64,000 nt of DNA from a bacterium BMS3Abin14 (GTDB lineage Bacteria > BMS3Abin14). A program made the position numbers and the translations under genes. Within the stretch, counting starts at the first letter, position 1. Each line of letters opens with the position of its first letter. Positions 17,225 to 25,858 of the stretch are shown in pieces. The notes beneath the pieces are model-generated. The model was not told where the DNA came from, ran no database searches, and saw only the letters and a list, made by a program, of their open reading frames with translations. The stretch covers positions 35,335-99,334 of the forward strand of contig BDTG01000027.1 in the NCBI GenBank assembly GCA_002897695.1, in the 5' to 3' direction.

Positions 17225-19219
17225 CTAAGCCCTCTCCAGCTTTCGGCCGACACTGTACAGGGCCGCGAGGTAGTAGACGACAAAAAAGGCAACAAACAGG
17301 ATTCTGGCCCCGGATCCCGTCTGGAATGCCAGGTGTGTCGTGTCCCTGTACAACCCATACCAAAGAACCCACTTGGCCCAGAAACAGGTGGTGAGGATAA
17401 TCATGAGCACAGACTGCCAACCGGCGCCAAGCAGGAAGTGGCCCGTCCCCGGGAACAGAACGGTTGAAAACCTCGCAAGGAGCGCCCTTTTCCTCTTGAA
17501 GCGCATTATTTGCATCATTTTTCTGACTCTCCTGGCGGGATCAATACCGGTCCTGATCTTGAAAATCTGCCTGCACTGTGAGCAGAAGGATTCATCGCTC
17601 GACTCGCTGCATTTCGGACAGTGAAGCCTGCCGCACTGTCTGCACCGCCCGGCGGTGGGCAGTCGGCTTGCAAGCGGCCAACCGGCGAGGACAAGAAGGG
17701 CCGCCATGGGAAACACAAACCATGAAAAAGCGAAGGGTAGTCCCGGGATAAGATCCGACCAGAGGTCCTCCCTCCACCTGATCCCGTCGGGAGAAAGCTT
17801 GGCAGCGCCCTTAAGATATTCCATGAGACTGCCGGAAATATCCATGGTGATCCTGTGCCTCTCTCCAGGTTGACCGGTTACAAGGCTGCCGGCGAGTTCA
17901 GGGTCCATTTCCTGGGCTTTTCTAAATTCCTCTTCACCCTCATCCAACTGGAGGCTTTCGCGAAGCGCCTGGCTGAGGTTGTAATGGATGCGGGGGTCAT
18001 CGCTGTATCGGAGCGCCCTTTTGTAAAGATCAATGGAATCGGTAAACCTCCCGGATCCCATCAGCACGTTGGCCAGGTTGTTGAGGACAGAGGGTGACTC
18101 CGGATCTTTTTCCAGCGCCTGCCTCAGGAGGGATTCTGCCTCCCGGACCCTTTCCCCCCGTTTTAGAACAATGGCAAGGGTGGAAAGGACCCGCACATTA
18201 TCAGGATCCTGAACACGCAGTTTGTGGAGTTCATCTATGGTCCTGATTCCTTCCCCGCTCATCTGTGCGGTGTAGACGGTAAGGCCGCTTCCTCCGCCAT
18301 AAAAAGCGTTGTTCAGTGCAAGGACATGCACAAACAACGGCAGGGAGATGAGAAGGAAAATCGTAAGGGCTACGGCCACGCGTTCGCCTGAATTGAGATG
18401 GGCCACCAGAAGGACGCCCACCAGGATTACCCACATGATGAAAACCATGCCGGTAAGCAGCAGAAGCCCGAGAAGAACGGGAATAATGATGTACCAGACC
18501 CACTGGGGAACCCGGACTATGTGGGATAGATCATGGGCAGCCCGCGGGAATACGCGGATCGAAAACAGAAAAATCGTCACGATGGAAGCGATCGACACGC
18601 TGGCGAGAATCCACAGCATCAACCCTGTAACCCATGGAAACAGGGAACGAAAATCCTGGAAGAATGCACCCCATCCTTCCAGAATAGCGTCAAGGGAGGC
18701 GAGGACGCGCAGCCGGCTCTGTCGCCATATGGTATTTGCTCTCAGAAAAAATGACTGGGGGTAATCCGGGGCGAGTTTCCCGGCATAATCAATCAGTTCC
18801 AGTGCATCCTTGTATCGGGATTGCTCCACGGCCTGAGACGCTTCCAAAAGGATGGCCGCGGCAGGAAGGTAGAGATCGGGAATACCGGTTTGAACACGAT
18901 AGCCGACAATTTTGGCAAGGTTTTTCTTCGCCTCCGTCAGGTTTCCCCTGACGGCATTCTGACGGTAGGCAAACCAATCACCCTCCCACGGCGCGCGAAC
19001 ACCCACGGGAGGACCCCCGGAAGACCCGCCGGGGGAAAGCCCTTCACTGATCGCCTGGGACATATCAAGCACATCGGCCAGGGGAAAATCGACCGTCAGC
19101 TCGCTCACCTCGACCGCAACCGCCGTAATGGGGAAAACAGCCACAAGGATGAGAGCCAGAAGAAAACAGACGGCAACCGTTCTCAAAATGGGGATCTCAC
19201 CTTTTCTCCTTGACGGCAT
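17225..19219 (-). CDS. TPR membrane protein with a C-terminal zinc ribbon
   Basis: The 664-residue protein has a signal-anchor (about 10-35), a soluble helical region, several membrane helices at about 195-310, then TPR repeats (about 350-440; the VRVLSTLAIVLKRGERVREA and SPSVLNNLANVLMGSGRFTD units). After another helix there is a treble-Cys motif, CRQCGRLHCPKCSE then FCSQC (about 540-565), that should bind zinc. Two or three final helices follow. I do not recognise a characterised family. It overlaps the DUF1844 gene start region by 23 bases and precedes the DUF4388 protein by four bases, so the three form a unit of undefined function. Confidence 0.7.
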   Translation of the reverse strand: MPSRRKGEIPILRTVAVCFLLALILVAVFPITAVAVEVSELTVDFPLADVLDMSQAISEGLSPGGSSGGPPVGVRAPWEGDWFAYRQNAVRGNLTEAKKNLAKIVGYRVQTGIPDLYLPAAAILLEASQAVEQSRYKDALELIDYAGKLAPDYPQSFFLRANTIWRQSRLRVLASLDAILEGWGAFFQDFRSLFPWVTGLMLWILASVSIASIVTIFLFSIRVFPRAAHDLSHIVRVPQWVWYIIIPVLLGLLLLTGMVFIMWVILVGVLLVAHLNSGERVAVALTIFLLISLPLFVHVLALNNAFYGGGSGLTVYTAQMSGEGIRTIDELHKLRVQDPDNVRVLSTLAIVLKRGERVREAESLLRQALEKDPESPSVLNNLANVLMGSGRFTDSIDLYKRALRYSDDPRIHYNLSQALRESLQLDEGEEEFRKAQEMDPELAGSLVTGQPGERHRITMDISGSLMEYLKGAAKLSPDGIRWREDLWSDLIPGLPFAFSWFVFPMAALLVLAGWPLASRLPTAGRCRQCGRLHCPKCSESSDESFCSQCRQIFKIRTGIDPARRVRKMMQIMRFKRKRALLARFSTVLFPGTGHFLLGAGWQSVLMIILTTCFWAKWVLWYGLYRDTTHLAFQTGSGARILFVAFFVVYYLAALYSVGRKLERA

Positions 19220-19643
19220 TCAAGTATTTCCATTTCAACTCGGCCGAGGCGTTCTCAAAAAATTGCACCTCCTCCTCCTCAAGGTTTCCCTTCGTCTTCT
19301 CCTTCAGAATATCGAGAATGTCAATCGTCTGTTTCGCTGCTTCCAGATTCTGGTCCTGCTTGCCATTGACGGGATCAGGCATCTCCCCCATCTGGATGAG
19401 GGCCGAGCTGAAAAGGGAAAAGATAAAAGTGGAGAAGTCAACCCTGGGCGTTCTGTCACCTGGCGCATCGCTTCCCCCTGCATCGGGTTCCCGTTCTTCA
19501 GGGGCCCCGGGCGTTTCCTTCCCGCTGTCTACCTCTGCGGTTTCCCCACTGGAGCCATCTTTTCCTCCGTGGGAAGTTCTCCGGTCCTCGACCTTGAACT
19601 TTTTGCCGTCGTCGGTTTCCTCGGACATATCCATACCTCCCAT
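19197..19643 (-). CDS. DUF1844 domain protein
   Basis: The 148-residue protein has a disordered, acidic and Gly-rich N-terminus (1-65), then the DUF1844 core: VDFSTFIFSLFSSALIQMGE, PDPVNGKQDQNLEAAKQTID, and a helical tail. DUF1844 proteins are small and of unknown function, with frequent occurrence in deltaproteobacteria and Acidobacteria. It begins a leftward run with the TPR and DUF4388 genes. There is a 90-base gap to the peroxiredoxin remnant upstream. Confidence 0.75.
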   Translation of the reverse strand: MGGMDMSEETDDGKKFKVEDRRTSHGGKDGSSGETAEVDSGKETPGAPEEREPDAGGSDAPGDRTPRVDFSTFIFSLFSSALIQMGEMPDPVNGKQDQNLEAAKQTIDILDILKEKTKGNLEEEEVQFFENASAELKWKYLNAVKEKR

Positions 19644-19733
19644 TCAGAGTGAATCCTGCCGGATGGACTTCAGCGAGTCCATCGGAATACGTCGTGGAAT
19701 ATACCAATTAAATCAGGATGCTTGCAAGTACCA

Positions 19734-20000
19734 CTACTTCCCCTCAATCTCCTCCAAAGTATTAAGAACAGCGTTCATTCCGGGATCTTAATTGATATCG
19801 TGAACCTCCATATATCGAATAATACCATCCTTATCGATAACGAATATGGCCCTCTCCGCTATCCCTTCGGACCGAAGAACATTGTATGACAAAGCTACCC
19901 TTCCGTGAGGCCAGAAGTCACTGAGCGTCACATCCTTGCCCTGTGTGCTCGGCAGGGTAAAACTCGGCGCCGGACACCTGGGACCTGGCGCCTGGATTTT
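19734..20000 (-). pseudogene. Decayed peroxiredoxin (AhpC/TSA family)
   Basis: The reading frame begins like a peroxiredoxin (CPAPSFTLPSTQGKDVTLSDF) and then jumps straight to the C-terminal part (WPHGRVALSYNVLRSEGIAE, RAIFVIDKDGIIRYMEVHD). The middle third with the catalytic cysteine is missing. Intact family members have LSDF both before and after that block, so recombination between the two encoded repeats would explain the deletion. A TAA at 19790-19788 interrupts the end, but the frame continues with DPGMNAVLNTLEEIEGK to a TAG at 19734, as expected of the family's last helix. The 5' end runs into a heptamer array. It cannot code for a working peroxidase. Confidence 0.8.
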
Positions 20001-20021
20001 AACCTCAAACCTCAAACCTCA
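20001..20021. repeat. Perfect triple heptamer (aacctca)
   Basis: Three exact copies of aacctca lie at the broken 5' end of the peroxiredoxin remnant. Any start codon for the remnant would lie inside this array, supporting its status as a relic. Confidence 0.8.
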
Positions 20022-20190
20022 GTGCATTGTCGTAGTATACCAAATTACTCCCCCCGAACACCATCTTCCCCCCCTTTTACGTTTATTTCCATATTCTCCA
20101 TTGTTTTCCTCACCCGCGGTTGGCATACTGGTTAAAATCGGTCCACCAGACGGCGTAGCCCCATGACAACCCTGCATCACAGGACATCCG

Positions 20191-21000
20191 ATGAGCAACG
20201 TGAAGGCAAATAAAAAGCCGGCGATAAACGAGCTACAGGCGATCATTGCACAGCTCCGAGGAGTGGATGGGTGTCCGTGGGACCGGAAACAGACCCCCGC
20301 ATCCCTGACACCCTACATCATTGAGGAAGCCTATGAGCTGGTGGATGCCATCCAGGGAGGCGACCCCGATGAAATTTGTGAGGAACTCGGGGATCTTCTG
20401 CTTCAGGTTGTTCTCCAGGCCCAGATAGCCGGTGAGACAGGGCTCTTTAACTTCAACGATATCGCACAAGGGATTACCGACAAGATCATTCGCCGGCATC
20501 CCCATGTCTTTGGAGAAGAAACCGCGATCGATGAGGAAGAAGCCCTCCAGCATTGGGAACGCATCAAGGCAGACAAAGAGGGCAGGGATATCCGGAAAAG
20601 GCATCGCGCCTCCCCCATTCTGCACCGGGCCATGAGGCTCCAGGAACAGGCTGCAGCATACGGTTTTGATTGGGAGGAGGTTTCCCAACTATTCGAAAAG
20701 CTCGATGAGGAGATCGGGGAGGTTCAAACCGCCCTTGGGGCCGGGGACAAGACGGCAGTGACTGAAGAGGTCGGGGACCTTCTATTCATGGCCGTTAACC
20801 TGGCCCGTTTTCTGGAGATTCACCCCGAGGAGGCCCTTGAGCTATCAATTGAAAAATTTCAACGGAGGTTTCAGGTGATGGAGATGATGGCCCTGGAGAA
20901 AAACCGACCGCTTGACGGCATGGATGTCGAGGAGATGGAAAGGTTCTGGCAGGCGGCCAAAAGCCTTGAGAAAAGGCACAACAGATCCACTGAATCCTGA
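20191..21000 (+). CDS. mazG: Nucleoside triphosphate pyrophosphohydrolase MazG
   Basis: The 269-residue protein has two MazG folds. The N-terminal one begins LRGVDGCPWDRKQTPASLTP and has the metal motif EEAYELVDAI plus EELGDLLLQV; the second has LDEEIGEVQTA and EEVGDLLFMAVNLAR. MazG cleaves NTPs (including damaged or stress nucleotides) to NMP and pyrophosphate. It is the first rightward gene of the 20-26 kb block, with a 190-base leader shared divergently with the decayed peroxiredoxin. The next gene starts 12 bases after its stop. Confidence 0.94.
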   Translation: MSNVKANKKPAINELQAIIAQLRGVDGCPWDRKQTPASLTPYIIEEAYELVDAIQGGDPDEICEELGDLLLQVVLQAQIAGETGLFNFNDIAQGITDKIIRRHPHVFGEETAIDEEEALQHWERIKADKEGRDIRKRHRASPILHRAMRLQEQAAAYGFDWEEVSQLFEKLDEEIGEVQTALGAGDKTAVTEEVGDLLFMAVNLARFLEIHPEEALELSIEKFQRRFQVMEMMALEKNRPLDGMDVEEMERFWQAAKSLEKRHNRSTES

Positions 21001-21011
21001 GGAGGAGCAAT

Positions 21012-21599
21012 ATGCGTTATCGAACCTCTGTTATTGTTTTCGCCATTTTATGTCTCACGGCAGCTACGATTACGGCCACCCCGAAGATAGCAACGGCCGC
21101 CGAGTTGGCGGGCATTTCCATGCCCGATTCCGTGAATATCGCCGGGAAGGATTGCGCCCTTGTCGGTCAGGGTCTGAGGAAAGTGCTGTTCATAAAAATC
21201 TACGTTTCCGGCCTGTATATGGAAACCCCTCTTCAGCAGGCCGATGAAGTGATCGACTCGGATCAGGTCAAACGTCTTGTTGTCCACTGGAAATACAAGA
21301 AGGTCAGCACGAAAAAACTCCAGAAGGAATACAGGGAAAAAATTGATGAAAACACTCCCGAGCGATCAGAGGAACTGAACCGCAAGATCGATCATTTCAT
21401 CTCCCTTTTTACCAAACCGGCGGTAAAGGATGCTCAGTTCATCTACACCTACGAACCCGGCAAGGGCACATCAATATTCCTGTCGGGAGAAGATAAGGGG
21501 TTCATCGAGGGGAGGGACTTCATGAAGGCCCTCTTCAAGGTGTGGTTCGGAGAAAAACCTTTCGACAAGCATCTGAAGAAGGGGCTGCTGGGAGGGTAA
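21012..21599 (+). CDS. Secreted chalcone-isomerase-like protein
   Basis: The 195-residue protein carries a signal peptide (about 1-30, cleavage near TAAA), then a chalcone isomerase-like domain seen by VNIAGKDCALVGQGLRKVLF, IKIYVSGLYME and LSGEDKGFIEGRDFMKALF, with the final WFGEKPFDKHLKKGLLG. Bacterial members (Chalcone_3 type) are periplasmic and usually lack isomerase activity; a lipid or fatty-acid binding role is possible. AGGAGG lies nine bases before the ATG. It ends in a strong hairpin that includes its stop codon. Confidence 0.82.
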   Translation: MRYRTSVIVFAILCLTAATITATPKIATAAELAGISMPDSVNIAGKDCALVGQGLRKVLFIKIYVSGLYMETPLQQADEVIDSDQVKRLVVHWKYKKVSTKKLQKEYREKIDENTPERSEELNRKIDHFISLFTKPAVKDAQFIYTYEPGKGTSIFLSGEDKGFIEGRDFMKALFKVWFGEKPFDKHLKKGLLGG

Positions 21600-21622
21600 A
21601 CGTCCCTTTCGGGACGTTTACC
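21595..21622 (+). terminator. Perfect 12-bp hairpin at the end of the chalcone-isomerase-like gene
   Basis: Arms 21595-21606 and 21611-21622 are exactly complementary with a TTTC loop, and the stop codon lies in the left arm. No U-run follows, so it may be a terminator of unusual type or a 3' mRNA stabiliser. Confidence 0.6.
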
Positions 21623-21802
21623 AGTCCAGAGTCCAGTGTCCAAAGGGGAAGAGTAAACCCGGTGACGCGTGGAACAAAACGAAGAATGTGGATAAGGCTG
21701 GAAGGAAAGTGAAAATGACACTTTCCGCTTGCAATGGAGTAAAAAACCATAAATGGACTTTTTGCGACCATGTCAACATTGGACCTTGAGCCTTTTTCTT
21801 TT

Positions 21803-21835
21803 CTCTGGACTCTGGACTCTAAACTCTGGACTCTG
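21803..21835. repeat. Heptamer array (ctctgga) before the osmoprotectant operon
   Basis: Units ctctgga, ctctgga, ctctaaa, ctctgga and a partial ctctg follow each other. The reverse complement of the same unit appears at 21622-21641, so the two arrays face each other across about 160 bases. The rest of the 257-base gap (21600-21856) contains no gene that I can support. It includes a tggactttttgcga motif at 21754-21767, related to other intergenic copies. Confidence 0.65.
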
Positions 21836-21856
21836 TTTAACCAAAAGGAGGTAACC

Positions 21857-22774
21857 ATGAAAAAGTTTCTAACCGTGCTGTTGATCTTGACCTTGGCGAT
21901 AATGCTGGCCGTTCCGGCCCTCGCCGGTGACAAGGTGGTAGTCGCCTCCAAGATCGATACGGAAGGCGCTCTCTTGGGCAATATGATCCTTCTCATGCTG
22001 GAGGAAAACGGCATCGCTACCGAGAACAGGACCGAATTCGGCCCTACACCCATGGTTCGCAAGGCGATCACATCGGGCCAGATAGACATTTATCCCGAGT
22101 ATACCGGCAACGGCGCCTTCTTTTTCAACCTGGCCGACTCCCCTGTCTGGAAAGATGCCGAGAAAGGCTACTGGAAGGTCAGGGAACTGGACAAGGAGAA
22201 GAACGACATCGTGTGGCTGACCCCTGCCCCTGCCAACAACACCTGGGCCATAGCAGTAAGAAAGGACCTGGCAAAGAAGGAAAAGCTTTTCTCCCTCGAG
22301 GATCTGGCGAGATATGTCAACTCAGGGGGAAGGATCAAGCTTGCCGGTTCCGAGGAGTTCGTTAACAGCGCCGCAGCCCTTCCGGCCTTCCAGAAGGCTT
22401 ACGGATTCAAACTTCGAAAGGACCAACTTCTTACCCTTTCCGGAGGCAATACCGCACAGACCGAAAAAGCTGCGGCAACAGGGGTCGACGGTGTCAACTT
22501 CGCCATGGCATACGGTACGGACGGTCAATTGGCCGCCCTTGGCCTTTTGGTCCTTGAGGATACCAAAGGTGTGCAGCCTGTTTACGAACCGGCCCCTATC
22601 ATACGCATGGAAGTCCTGAATAAATATCCGGAAATCGAAAAAATCCTGAAACCGGTGTTTGAGTCCCTCGATATCATGACGCTGCAGACCCTGAACGCCA
22701 GAATTCAGGTGGAAGGTCTGGACGCCAGGGCGGTCGCCGCAAAATACCTCAAGACCAGGGGATTTTTAAAGTAG
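21857..22774 (+). CDS. Osmoprotectant (glycine betaine/choline) ABC transporter, substrate-binding protein
   Basis: The start is at 21857, where aaaggaggt sits seven bases before MKKFLTVLLILTLAIMLAV; a longer frame from 21770 runs through the repeat array and is rejected. The 305-residue protein has a signal peptide cleaved after VPALA, then an OsmF/YehZ-type binding fold: VVVASKIDTEGALLGNMILL, GPTPMVRKAITSGQIDIYPE and YTGNGAFFF. It should be periplasmic and capture quaternary amines. It is the first of four transporter genes (binding protein, permease, ATPase, permease), the same components as the yehZYXW system. Confidence 0.9.
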   Translation: MKKFLTVLLILTLAIMLAVPALAGDKVVVASKIDTEGALLGNMILLMLEENGIATENRTEFGPTPMVRKAITSGQIDIYPEYTGNGAFFFNLADSPVWKDAEKGYWKVRELDKEKNDIVWLTPAPANNTWAIAVRKDLAKKEKLFSLEDLARYVNSGGRIKLAGSEEFVNSAAALPAFQKAYGFKLRKDQLLTLSGGNTAQTEKAAATGVDGVNFAMAYGTDGQLAALGLLVLEDTKGVQPVYEPAPIIRMEVLNKYPEIEKILKPVFESLDIMTLQTLNARIQVEGLDARAVAAKYLKTRGFLK

Positions 22775-22800
22775 AAAAAGGAATACACTGGAGGCCCAGG

Positions 22801-23979
22801 CTGCAGCCCCAGCTTCTTAGCATCAACAAGGTCACGCTGACTGCGAGCATCATTGGCCTCGCATCACTCCTGCTGACAGGTTTCGTGGCCTCTGCGCCCA
22901 ATCGTCTGGTAAGCGGAAAGCAGGTATCCTTTACCGGCGCCGCAGGAGCGCCTTTGGCTTGGGTTGTGTTCCTGTTCTGGGCACTGCTTCTTTTGGCCTC
23001 TTCACTGAATTTCCCCGAAAGGACATGTGTAGTTCTTTCCGGTGTTCTTTCCGGCTCCCTCCTTCCTGTCCTTTTGTCTGTGGCGGGCCGGTATGCAGCA
23101 GAAGTGGAGGCCCACTCCGGGCCCATCGCAAGAGTTTCCATGAGCGCCGCGTTCTGGACAGCCCTCTTCGCCCTCGCCATGGTCATCGCTGACTCCTACC
23201 AGCGGTCTGAGGCGAGGACCAGGATATTTATCCTGCTCATTATCATGGCCTCGGGAGCGGCTGTCATCGCACTGTTCGCATCCGGCAGCCTTGACCATTT
23301 GTCCATTATGAAAGAGTTCGCCAATCGAAAAGACCGTTTTTTTCTCGAGCTGAAGACCCATCTCGTCATTGCCGGAAGTTCTGTGGGGATCGCCTTGCTC
23401 ATCGGTATTCCCCTGGGAGCCCTTGCCCACAGGGTGGGCAGGTTCCGGGCGCCGACCTTCTTTACCTTAAATACGCTTCAAACTGTTCCCAGCCTGGCGC
23501 TGTTCGGCATCCTGGTCCCGATTCTGGCTGCCTTAACCCACCGGTTCCCGGCGCTTCACGGAATGGGGATAAGGGGAATAGGCGCCACCCCGGCGATTAT
23601 CGCCCTGACGATTTACTCCCTCCTTCCGATTGCAAGGAACACATTTACGGGCTTTTTGGCGGTGGACCCGGCTGTCGTGGACGCAGGCCGGGGAATGGGG
23701 ATGACCCGAATACAGATGCTCCTGCAGGTGGAGGTCCCCATCGCTTCTCCCATTATACTTTCAGGGGTACGGATCGCGTTGGTACAGGCGGTGGGACTCA
23801 CCGCGGTTGCAGCCCTCATCGGGGCCGGGGGATTCGGGGTGTTCATTTTCCAGGGTCTGGGACAGGCGGCCACTGATCTTATCCTTCTCGGCGCCGTTCC
23901 CACCATTCTCATAGCTGTTGCAGCCGATGTCGCCATGAACGGGATCATAGCCATCGCGAGCCCGAAAGGCATGCGATGA
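22801..23979 (+). CDS. Osmoprotectant ABC transporter permease (YehY-like), probable CTG start
   Basis: The permease core has the EAA-type loop VDAGRGMGMTRIQMLLQVEVPIA (within residues about 290-315) and AALIGAGGFGVFIFQGL. The first canonical start in frame is GTG at 22885, but it would fall just after a hydrophobic segment (VTLTASIIGLASLLLTGFVA) that is clearly part of the frame. No ATG, GTG or TTG lies between this segment and the stop of the previous gene. A CTG at 22801 is preceded by GGAGG at a six-base spacing and gives 392 residues, near YehY's 385. I therefore propose CTG; ATA at 22783 is a weaker alternative. The gene overlaps the ATPase gene by four bases. Confidence 0.82.
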   Translation: MQPQLLSINKVTLTASIIGLASLLLTGFVASAPNRLVSGKQVSFTGAAGAPLAWVVFLFWALLLLASSLNFPERTCVVLSGVLSGSLLPVLLSVAGRYAAEVEAHSGPIARVSMSAAFWTALFALAMVIADSYQRSEARTRIFILLIIMASGAAVIALFASGSLDHLSIMKEFANRKDRFFLELKTHLVIAGSSVGIALLIGIPLGALAHRVGRFRAPTFFTLNTLQTVPSLALFGILVPILAALTHRFPALHGMGIRGIGATPAIIALTIYSLLPIARNTFTGFLAVDPAVVDAGRGMGMTRIQMLLQVEVPIASPIILSGVRIALVQAVGLTAVAALIGAGGFGVFIFQGLGQAATDLILLGAVPTILIAVAADVAMNGIIAIASPKGMR

Positions 23980-25055
23980 TCGAGCTTACCAACGTAACGA
24001 AGGACTATTCCGGGACTGTGGCCGTTGACAACCTCTCCTTCGAGGTTAAAGAGGGTGAGTTCTGCGTTCTGATCGGTCCGTCCGGCTGTGGAAAATCCAC
24101 TACTTTGCGTTTGATTAACCGCCTCATCAAGGCCACCATGGGCAAAATTACAATCGAGGGAACCGACATTATCAGCTACAGACCTGAGGAACTCAGACGG
24201 CACATAGGGTACGCCATCCAGAGCATCGGCCTGTTCCCGCACATGACGGTGGCCCAGAACATGGCGGTGGTGCCAAAGCTCCTTAAGTGGGAGCCCGGGA
24301 AGATCGCAAAACGCGTAGATCTGTTGTTTGATCTTTTCAACCTTGACCCCCGGGTTTACGGCCGAAAGTATCCCAGAGAACTGTCCGGGGGGGAGTCACA
24401 GCGGGTGGGGGTGGCGCGAGCCCTTGCTGCGGACCCTGCCATCCTTTTGATGGATGAGCCATTTGGAGCCATCGACCCGTTAACCCGTGAGACGCTCCAG
24501 ACGGAGTTCGCCCGGATACAGAGGGAACTCAAGAAGACCATCCTTTTCGTAACTCACGACATCGACGAGGCGATTCGACTGGCAAGCCGCATCGTTATCC
24601 TCAAGGAAGGCAGGATGGTTCAGCACGACACTCCGGAAAACATCCTCACATCCCCTGCGAACAAATTCGTACTTGAGTTCATCGGCACCGACCGGGCGTT
24701 AAAACGCCTTTCCCGTCTGACGGTGAGGGAATTCATGTCCACTACCCTCCCGGTCAGGGCGGATATTCCCATGGAATCGGCCTCGAAAGCTGTTCATGCC
24801 AGACAGTACGTATGGGTTATCGACGGAGAGGGGATTGTTCTGGGGTGGTTGGACGAAAGCGCCATGGACAGGGGCGGAACCGCCGCGGAGACCATGACGA
24901 AAGTGGGGTGGCGCGAATATGCCCTCATGCCCGATTCTACCCTCAAGGAGGCCGTGTCCCGAATGGTCCAGCAGGGTATCCGGACTGCTCCAGTGGTGGA
25001 TGTCCGAGGCCGGCTTCTGGGAGAAATAAAGTTCACGGACATACTCGACGCCTAA
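23976..25055 (+). CDS. Osmoprotectant ABC transporter ATPase with CBS region
   Basis: The 359-residue protein has Walker A GPSGCGKSTTLRLINRL, signature LSGGESQRVGVARALA, Walker B ILLMDEPFGAID and the H-loop THDIDEA. After residue 240 there are two CBS-like repeats (LTVREFMSTTLPV... and MTKVGWREYALMPDSTLKEA). CBS domains on OpuA/OpuC-type ATPases sense ionic strength, so this transporter is probably gated by osmolarity. The start overlaps the stop of the first permease (ATGA); the second permease follows after 17 bases. Confidence 0.93.
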   Translation: MIELTNVTKDYSGTVAVDNLSFEVKEGEFCVLIGPSGCGKSTTLRLINRLIKATMGKITIEGTDIISYRPEELRRHIGYAIQSIGLFPHMTVAQNMAVVPKLLKWEPGKIAKRVDLLFDLFNLDPRVYGRKYPRELSGGESQRVGVARALAADPAILLMDEPFGAIDPLTRETLQTEFARIQRELKKTILFVTHDIDEAIRLASRIVILKEGRMVQHDTPENILTSPANKFVLEFIGTDRALKRLSRLTVREFMSTTLPVRADIPMESASKAVHARQYVWVIDGEGIVLGWLDESAMDRGGTAAETMTKVGWREYALMPDSTLKEAVSRMVQQGIRTAPVVDVRGRLLGEIKFTDILDA

Positions 25056-25072
25056 TTTTCAGGAAATTTTTT

Positions 25073-25807
25073 ATGTCTGAAGGTAAAAACAGTCAGATCA
25101 TCATCCTCGCGGTAATGATTGCGGTATTCGGCGTGCTGGTCTTTTCCACCGCGCCGTGGTTGTGGGCCTTTTCGAGGCTTTTTCCGGGCCTTGAAAAGGT
25201 TCTCTACAACCTGGCCACCTTTCCGGAGCTCGTGGGAGAACACGTCGTTCTCGTGGCCATCTCAAGCGGCATGGCAACAATCGCCGGGCTTCTGGCGGGG
25301 ATATTCGCCACCCGTCCCACAGGCCGTGATTTCCTGCCCGCGGTTAACGCCCTATCCTCCATCGGGCAGACCTTCCCGCCCGTAGCGGTTCTGGCCATCG
25401 CCGTTCCAGTGGTGGGGTTCGGGTTCAAGCCAACCATAATCGCCCTGTTCATCTACGGCCTGCTCCCCGTGGTCCGGAACACCATTGCCGGGATCGAGTC
25501 TTTGGACCCCGGAGTCCTTGAGGCCGCCCGCGGCATGGGAATGACTCCGGCCCAGGTCCTAACAAGGGTGGAGCTTCCCCTGGCATCCCCTGTTATTATG
25601 GCCGGTGTCCGGCTGAGCGCAGTGATAAACATCGGAACAGCAACGCTGGGAGCAACCATCGGCGCGGGGGGGCTGGGAAAACCGATCATGGCCGGCCTCA
25701 TCGGCGAAAACCCGGCGTTCATCCTGGAGGGGGCCATATTGGTGGGCTTCTTCGCTATTATCGTGGATACCGCCCTGGGACTGTTTACCCGGAATCCAGG
25801 GGCATAG
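25073..25807 (+). CDS. Osmoprotectant ABC transporter permease (YehW-like)
   Basis: I place the start at ATG 25073 with AGGAA upstream; a longer frame from 24812 would overlap the ATPase gene by 240 bases and is implausible. The 244-residue protein has about six membrane helices, and the coupling loop EAARGMGMTPAQVLTRVELPLA (near residue 145), then TIGAGGLGKPIMAGL. It completes the four-gene importer and pairs with the larger permease. A hairpin follows at 25830. Confidence 0.92.
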   Translation: MSEGKNSQIIILAVMIAVFGVLVFSTAPWLWAFSRLFPGLEKVLYNLATFPELVGEHVVLVAISSGMATIAGLLAGIFATRPTGRDFLPAVNALSSIGQTFPPVAVLAIAVPVVGFGFKPTIIALFIYGLLPVVRNTIAGIESLDPGVLEAARGMGMTPAQVLTRVELPLASPVIMAGVRLSAVINIGTATLGATIGAGGLGKPIMAGLIGENPAFILEGAILVGFFAIIVDTALGLFTRNPGA

Positions 25808-25829
25808 CCCGAAACACGGAAAGGCACCG

Positions 25830-25858
25830 TTAGGGGGAGATCAGGACCGGCCCCCTAA
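25830..25858. terminator. Bidirectional hairpin between convergent genes
   Basis: Eight-base arms ttaggggg (25830-25837) and ccccctaa (25851-25858) enclose 13 bases. It lies between the transporter operon and the convergent histidine kinase gene, whose stop codon sits inside the right arm. Confidence 0.5.

Noticed and set aside
19788-19790. Considered whether the peroxiredoxin stop is a selenocysteine codon
   Set aside because: It is TAA, not TGA, lies in the last helix rather than the active site, and the catalytic block is deleted.
20019-20246. Leftward 75-codon frame with a lipobox-like start overlapping mazG
   Set aside because: It overlaps mazG's first 55 bases on the opposite strand, lacks a good ribosome-binding site, and its C-terminus reads as low-complexity sequence.
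24812-25072. Longer N-terminus for the second osmoprotectant permease
   Set aside because: It would run 240 bases inside the ATPase gene in another frame; ATG 25073 has its own ribosome-binding site and starts at the hydrophobic region.
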